Shown here: piece by piece, positions 4,789 through 9,086 of the stretch
How positions within the stretch are numbered: the first letter of the stretch is position 1
Layout: the number at the start of each line of letters is the position of its first letter
DNA from: Nitrospinota bacterium
GTDB taxonomy: Bacteria; Nitrospinota; Nitrospinia; UBA9942
Direction of reading: 5' to 3'
Assembly: GCA_016200365.1 (NCBI GenBank)
Contig: JACQEW010000276.1
Span: 1 to 9,086 of the forward strand
Length of the DNA stretch: 9,086 bases
The notes under the pieces: generated by a model
The model's input: only the letters and a program-made list of their open reading frames with translations
Told to the model about the DNA's origin: nothing
Database searches by the model: none
Program-made: the position numbers and the translations under genes

Positions 4789-5811
4789 TCACGAATTTGC
4801 TACTCCTACAACTTTAAAAATATGGACAGGGTTTCGTCTGCCCTTGACTTTTATCGCAGGAAGCTCGCTGCAATTAAATTTATCCCTAACCTTTTCATAA
4901 GTTACAGAGGATATGAGAATCTCCCCTCCAAGCGCCGATGACTGAATTCTATCTGCTACATTTACCGTATCTCCTATGACAGTGTAATCCATCCTTTTTT
5001 CAGAGCCTATATTCCCGACCACTGCCTCCCCTGTGTTTATTCCGATACCTACAAAGATAGGCTCTTCGCCGTCAGATTTTCTTGCGATGTTAAATTTTTC
5101 TATCCCGGACTGTATCTCTATTGCCGCACTGACAGCCCTTTCCTCGTCGTTATCCGATTTTATCGGGGCGCCGAAGACCGCCATGACATTATCGCCGATG
5201 AATTTATCGAGGACGCCCTCATACTTAAAGATTATATCCACCACCATGTTGAAATATTTATTCAGGAGCGCAACCACATTCTCCGGCTCCATATTCTCTG
5301 CGAGCTTGGTAAATCCCCTTACATCGGCAAAGAGTACCGTTACATGCTGCCTCTCCCCTTGAAGTTTTATCTGCCCCTTTCCTGATAATATCTTCTCTAC
5401 TACCTGCCTTGCTACATATTTACCGAAGCTCTCCTTGACAAACTCAGTCTCGGTAATATCATCCACTATAACCATATAGCCGACCGGCTTTCCGTCCAGG
5501 TTGAAACAGGTATCACCCTTTATGTATCTGTGTATTACTTCGCCCCTATCTACAAGCCTGAACTTTGTCCTTGGGAGACTTCCAAGATTTTGCATAAGCA
5601 TATAAAAGAAATCAAAAGGAATGCCGTCAATATGGGAGAACACCTCCTCAATCCTTTTTCCTATCGCCTTTTCTGCAGGTATTCCATGAATAGTCTCCAT
5701 CGCCTTATTGAACTTTACAATTGTATAGTCCCTGCCCTCTATGAGCATAAGCCCCGATGTCATGCTCTGTATGATATTCTCGCTCATCTGAGACAGGTCA
5801 TCTTGATTCAT
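4789..5811 (-). CDS. PAS-domain class III adenylate/guanylate cyclase
   Basis: The protein has 340 residues and no membrane segment. A PAS-like sensor occupies about residues 10-120 (MTSGLMLIEGRDYTIVKFNKA, VGYMVIVDDIT). A linker helix FGKYVARQVVEKIL (129-142) leads to a class III cyclase domain (about 155-335). The metal aspartates are D163 (FADVRGFT) and D207 (FIGDNVMAVFG). K203 is the adenine-selecting lysine, with T277 at its partner position in DYTVIGDTVN, the pattern of class IIIb adenylate cyclases. N284 and R288 (VNVADR) are the transition-state residues. All catalytic residues are present, so it is likely active as a homodimer making cAMP under PAS control. The ATG at 5811 follows GGAGGGG (5821-5815). 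It lies downstream of the amylase with a 132-nt gap. The PAS ligand is not evident. Confidence 0.93.
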   Translation of the reverse strand: MNQDDLSQMSENIIQSMTSGLMLIEGRDYTIVKFNKAMETIHGIPAEKAIGKRIEEVFSHIDGIPFDFFYMLMQNLGSLPRTKFRLVDRGEVIHRYIKGDTCFNLDGKPVGYMVIVDDITETEFVKESFGKYVARQVVEKILSGKGQIKLQGERQHVTVLFADVRGFTKLAENMEPENVVALLNKYFNMVVDIIFKYEGVLDKFIGDNVMAVFGAPIKSDNDEERAVSAAIEIQSGIEKFNIARKSDGEEPIFVGIGINTGEAVVGNIGSEKRMDYTVIGDTVNVADRIQSSALGGEILISSVTYEKVRDKFNCSELPAIKVKGRRNPVHIFKVVGVANS

Positions 5812-5849
5812 AAACCCCTCCTTTTCGATTTACAAACAGTTTTATTCTG

Positions 5850-5891
5850 TCATTTAAGTTCAATCATCAATTCTCTTGCCAATTCCAGCAT
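5850..5891 (-). CDS. Possible 13-residue leader peptide upstream of the cyclase
   Basis: The ATG at 5891-5889 lies 8 nt after AGGAG (5904-5900) on the minus strand. It opens MLELARELMIELK and then stops (TGA at 5852-5850), 38 nt before the cyclase ATG. The peptide is amphipathic and has no relatives I recognise. The site and spacing are good, but a reading frame this short can arise by chance. If real, it could tune translation or termination ahead of the cyclase. Confidence 0.25.
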   Translation of the reverse strand: MLELARELMIELK

Positions 5892-5943
5892 CTTTTAAGC
5901 TCCTAAAATTAGCCGTCTTCTGTTGCCCTTATCAGTCAATCAT

Positions 5944-7272
5944 TCATACCTGTGGCAAATAAACTGCGTAGCCTCTCGGCGGAGCCAAGAATTCTGCCCA
6001 GCCGTATTCGTTTGACCATTGCTCCTGTGGAATCCCGGCATCATACCGTCCTCTCCATGCCGCAGGAACGAATTTCGTATCTTTAAATTTTGTCTGAACC
6101 CATTTCCCATTCCATCCATCTCCCCGATTATTCATCACAAAGATCAGCCCCCTTTGCTCACCACACCCCTCTCTCTGCATAATATAAAGATTATCATCAA
6201 CATATAGAACCGAGGCAGCTCCGCCTGCATGTCCTTCATGTATTCTGACAAGCTCGGCAATGCCGCTTTTATACCCCTCCTGTCCAAGCCCCCAGTTATA
6301 ATAGTCTTGCCAGAATATACATGGATACCCTTCATGTGTCAGGATAAAGGCGTAAGCCAGCATCTTATCGCTTATTATAGGGTTGTCCCGCACCACATCA
6401 TGGTTTTCGACAAAAGTTACTGCCTCAAAGGGTCGGTCCTTTGCGAGAGTTCCCCTCTCTGCAAGGTTTCTTAAGCTGTATCCATAGGAGTCACATAAAT
6501 CCTTTAACCTGTATCTCAGCGGGAAATCAAAGGCGCCCACAGGATTGTCCGACCACGCATTTGTCTCGTCAAGCCAGTCTTCAATACGGCGCTCACTGTC
6601 CCAGCATTCGCCGACACTATAAGGTTTATAGCTTTTTTTGTTTTTGATGCATCTCAGTTCCTGTATAGAGCGAACCATCCACCCTCCATACCCTTTAACG
6701 CAATCATACCTGAAGCCGTCAAACCCTATCTCCTCAATCAACCATCTTGCATACTCTATCAATTCGGTATACACATAAGGATTTCTATGGCAGAGATCTG
6801 GCATATCTCCGAATGTCTCTTTATCCCACATCTCGTACATCGAGGGATGGAAACACTTCCAATTTCGCCTGAACTTTTTGCTCTTAGGAATAAACCTTGT
6901 CCATCTCTTTTGCTTGTCAACCTGATTTACTTCCTGGTAATCTGCACCGCTATTATGGTTTATAACGAGGTCGGCATAAACATGCATGTTGTTTTTATGG
7001 ACAACCCGTATAAGACCAATCAATTCATTTTTAGAGCCAAACCATGTCTTTATCGCTCCTTTTTGATTCAGGTTGCCCAAGTCGTAATAATCGTATGGGT
7101 CATATCCCATTGATGTGTTATCAGCAGCTTTGCTTACAGGCGGCAGCCAGAGGGCGGTAAAGCCAACCTCGCTTAACGATGGAACCTTGCTCTTAACATG
7201 CTCCCACCATTGATGCTCCTTGTTCTCCAGTTTTGGGCAGTCCCAGTAAAATGCCTGCATTATAACTCCCAT
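5944..7272 (-). CDS. Cytoplasmic GH13 alpha-amylase
   Basis: The 442-residue protein is a glycoside hydrolase family 13 enzyme that cleaves alpha-1,4-glucans. It opens MGVIMQAFYWDCP, and SMGYDPYDYYDLG is at 54-66, as in archaeal/plant-like alpha-amylases. All four conserved regions are present. These are region I DLVINH (101-106), region II GFRYDCVKGYGG with nucleophile D190, region III VGECWD with acid/base E222, and region IV FVENHD with D292. No signal peptide is seen, so it acts in the cytoplasm, probably on stored or imported glucans. The C-terminal part ends in a short beta domain. GGAGG (7281-7277) lies 4 nt before the ATG. It follows the flavin oxidoreductase by 37 nt, probably on one transcript. 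The exact subfamily is not certain. Confidence 0.95.
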   Translation of the reverse strand: MGVIMQAFYWDCPKLENKEHQWWEHVKSKVPSLSEVGFTALWLPPVSKAADNTSMGYDPYDYYDLGNLNQKGAIKTWFGSKNELIGLIRVVHKNNMHVYADLVINHNSGADYQEVNQVDKQKRWTRFIPKSKKFRRNWKCFHPSMYEMWDKETFGDMPDLCHRNPYVYTELIEYARWLIEEIGFDGFRYDCVKGYGGWMVRSIQELRCIKNKKSYKPYSVGECWDSERRIEDWLDETNAWSDNPVGAFDFPLRYRLKDLCDSYGYSLRNLAERGTLAKDRPFEAVTFVENHDVVRDNPIISDKMLAYAFILTHEGYPCIFWQDYYNWGLGQEGYKSGIAELVRIHEGHAGGAASVLYVDDNLYIMQREGCGEQRGLIFVMNNRGDGWNGKWVQTKFKDTKFVPAAWRGRYDAGIPQEQWSNEYGWAEFLAPPRGYAVYLPQV

Positions 7273-7309
7273 AAAACCTCCATTATTTTAAATATCAATA
7301 AATTTTAGA

Positions 7310-8509
7310 CTATTTTCTGTAGCACCGGATATGTCTCGTATCGGATGCAACGACGCACTCATTGCAGTTTTTGCACAACGCAGCCGCACTTATCCCTGCT
7401 CTGAATTTGTTAGGAAGGTCCGGCTCACAGATGAGAGGTCTTGCAAGAGACACAAAATCTGTCTTGCCGGTTGCTATGGCCTCCTCAATAAATTTCTTAG
7501 AGCGCATCCCGCCCACAGTAATAACAGGCAGCGAAATTGCGTCTTTCACCATCGCTGCAGCGGCAAGATTATACCCTTCCGTAAATGGCGGCTGTCTTTT
7601 CTTGATAAAGGGCACTGCGAAGGTCTTTAAAAAGAGCTTGGCTGTGTGGCTATATGTGCAGTAAGGCCGCATATAATTGAAGATGGCATCGGACGGAAAC
7701 CCGCCTCGTGCCATAACAAATCCGCCCTCGTTCGTGCCGCAGCTTAATTCTACGGCATCGCAGCATCCTGCGTCTTCGACCATTTTTGCCGTAAGCACGC
7801 ATTCTTCGGGACTTGTCCCATGAGGTGCATTCTCGTAGGTATTAAGCTTTATCGAGACAGGATAATCTTTGCCGACGGTTTCCCTCACGGCTCTTAAAAC
7901 TTTGCCTATAATCCTGAATCTATTTTCAAGACTCCCGCCCCATTTATCGCTTCTCCTGTTTGAATGCAGCGACAAAAATGTAGAAAGCAGATAACCGTGA
8001 GCCCCGTGAATCTCGACGCCGTCATATCCTGCCTTTTTCGCACGAGAGGATGCCTTCGCAAAACTTTCCACTACATTGGAGATGTCATCATCTGTCATCT
8101 CCTTTGGCATCTCCCGGTAAAAACCGCATGAAATTGCCGACGGAGCCAATAACGGCTCTCCCGTTTCGCTCGACCATGTTTGACGGCCGCAATGGGCTAC
8201 CTGCAATAAAATTTTTCCTCCTATTTGATGAATGGCATCAACGAGTCTGCTGTGCGACGGGATAAGTTCGTCTGAATCAATCATTGTCATATTAAAAAGC
8301 GCACTCTTCCCGGACTGCATAACTCCGGCGTATCCGGTAATGATGAGACCTATACCTCCGTCCACAAAGCCTTTATAGAACCGGAATTGCTCATCCGTTG
8401 GTCTTCCCCTCTCATCCGCCAGACCCTCATGGGAAGCAGCGCGGATCATGCGATTTGGAATCTCCATAGTGCCTATGTGTGCAGCCGTAAATAAAATAGA
8501 CATTGCCAT
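7310..8509 (-). CDS. NADH:flavin oxidoreductase, old yellow enzyme family, with C-terminal Cys cluster
   Basis: The 399-residue protein has an FMN TIM barrel. It shows the N-terminal NRMIRAASHEG, LLQVAHCGRQ (101-110), EIHGAHGYLLSTFLS (166-180, with H168 and H171 expected to hold the substrate carbonyl) and RRSDKWGGSLENR (185-197). VGGMRS and LARPLICEPDLP (355-366) form the phosphate end. It is a single-domain protein, lacking the NAD(P)H-binding half of 2,4-dienoyl-CoA reductases. It ends with C379, C382, C385 and C396, spaced CxxCxxCx10C, a pattern that could hold a 4Fe-4S cluster. Such enzymes reduce activated double bonds; the true substrate is unknown. There is no obvious Shine-Dalgarno, but the start lies 24 nt after the membrane protein's stop, so translation may be coupled. 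Confidence 0.92.
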   Translation of the reverse strand: MAMSILFTAAHIGTMEIPNRMIRAASHEGLADERGRPTDEQFRFYKGFVDGGIGLIITGYAGVMQSGKSALFNMTMIDSDELIPSHSRLVDAIHQIGGKILLQVAHCGRQTWSSETGEPLLAPSAISCGFYREMPKEMTDDDISNVVESFAKASSRAKKAGYDGVEIHGAHGYLLSTFLSLHSNRRSDKWGGSLENRFRIIGKVLRAVRETVGKDYPVSIKLNTYENAPHGTSPEECVLTAKMVEDAGCCDAVELSCGTNEGGFVMARGGFPSDAIFNYMRPYCTYSHTAKLFLKTFAVPFIKKRQPPFTEGYNLAAAAMVKDAISLPVITVGGMRSKKFIEEAIATGKTDFVSLARPLICEPDLPNKFRAGISAAALCKNCNECVVASDTRHIRCYRK

Positions 8510-8533
8510 TTTTCGATATAAAATCCGAAGCTG

Positions 8534-9086
8534 TCAATATTTAGAATTCTCATTCCGTATCTTGAAAAAAAGATACAGAAAGGAGACTGTAAAATATGCC
8601 ATGACAATAAGCCATCCTGTGCCAAAGTCGTAGGGGTTCTTCCACGCCACTTCCATGCTGTCCCTGTTAAAATGGTATTGCTGATATGTTCCGACGAGTA
8701 TAAAGGCAGGGTAGTTTAAAAGCACCAGGAGAGAAACTGCGAGAAGGAGAGATATATAAGCAGGTCTTAAATATTTTTCTTTGCCTGTAATCAGCCACCA
8801 TAAGACGATAGCCATAATAAATAACGGATAGAGCATCGCATTATAAAGATGAAAGAGAGGTTTTTCGACCCGTTCCGTCCAATACATCTGCTCCCACCCG
8901 GGCCAGCCGACGAGGAGATATATGCCGGCAGGGGCTATAACAAAGCCTGCAAAAAATACAGACCTGAATAGAAATCTGTAATAAACCGCAGGATATTTAT
9001 CCGCAGAATTTTCGGTCTCCTTTTTTATAACCCTTCTTCCAATATCCAGAAAAAACTGGCTTGCAATAAATGCAGCAGGTATATCT
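8534..9086 (-). CDS. Multi-pass membrane protein of unknown function, C-terminal part (runs off right edge)
   Basis: The frame stays open from the TGA at 8534 to the end of the window, so at least 183 residues are present and the start lies outside. An internal ATG at 8887 would give only 117 residues and is unlikely to be the start, because the upstream frame is equally protein-like. Four hydrophobic segments are seen in the visible part: about 41-60 (VFFAGFVIAPAGIYLLVG), 80-100, 108-131 and 156-175. A soluble basic segment GRRVIKKE precedes them. Aromatic-rich loops such as GWPGWEQMYW and YQQYHF lie between helices. I do not recognise the family. It precedes the flavin oxidoreductase by 24 nt, so the two are probably on one transcript and may work together. 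Confidence 0.75.
   Translation of the reverse strand, partial: DIPAAFIASQFFLDIGRRVIKKETENSADKYPAVYYRFLFRSVFFAGFVIAPAGIYLLVGWPGWEQMYWTERVEKPLFHLYNAMLYPLFIMAIVLWWLITGKEKYLRPAYISLLLAVSLLVLLNYPAFILVGTYQQYHFNRDSMEVAWKNPYDFGTGWLIVMAYFTVSFLYLFFKIRNENSKY

Noticed and set aside
5530..5898. Plus-strand 122-codon open frame opposite the cyclase gene
   Set aside because: It is antisense to the conserved PAS region, with no family resemblance.
8532..8537. TTGACA on the minus strand just before the flavin oxidoreductase gene, as a possible promoter
   Set aside because: No -10 box lies at 16-18 nt; the only A/T-rich match is about 10 nt away, and the site overlaps the end of the upstream gene.

Overview
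This is about 9.1 kb of moderate-GC bacterial chromosome. It is dominated by one long run of minus-strand genes, with two small plus-strand genes at the left end. The tetrapyrrole cluster, built around a single-chain CobA-HemD protein next to hemB, is an arrangement known from Geobacter-like Desulfobacterota and relatives. Together with short intergenic palindromes, this points to a deep-branching Gram-negative lineage of the Desulfobacterota/Nitrospirota type. That placement is an inference. I see no phage, transposase, CRISPR, tRNA or rRNA.

Left end (1-1200): the start of a minus-strand gene that looks like a phosphohexomutase runs off the left edge. It diverges from ndk (nucleoside diphosphate kinase). 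Two well-formed sigma70-type promoters facing opposite ways overlap on one shared -10 region between these genes. A heptamer repeat and a small single-pass membrane protein follow ndk. A strong hairpin then separates this protein from the convergent hemB.

Centre (1204-4568, minus strand, read from high to low coordinates): a small conserved protein, cobA-hemD, a DUF3467 protein overlapping the end of cobA-hemD by 8 bp, and hemB. HemB makes porphobilinogen. The HemD domain closes the ring to uroporphyrinogen III. The CobA domain methylates it to precorrin-2, the branch to siroheme, cobalamin and heme d1 or alternative heme. The hemD part carries an in-frame palindromic insertion.

Right part (4789-9086, minus strand): a PAS-linked class III adenylate cyclase, a cytoplasmic GH13 alpha-amylase, an old-yellow-enzyme-type flavin oxidoreductase with four C-terminal cysteines, and the C-terminal part of a multi-pass membrane protein running off the right edge.

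The most unusual theme is non-coding. Four gaps (720-795, 2195-2278, 4187-4310, 4679-4763) hold short tandem units, three with an exact 7-nt period. In each the units on one side are wholly or partly the reverse complement of those on the other, so each can fold into a long hairpin. The unit sequence differs at every site while the architecture is kept. A separate CCCCT-type palindrome occurs both at 1151-1183 and inside hemD.
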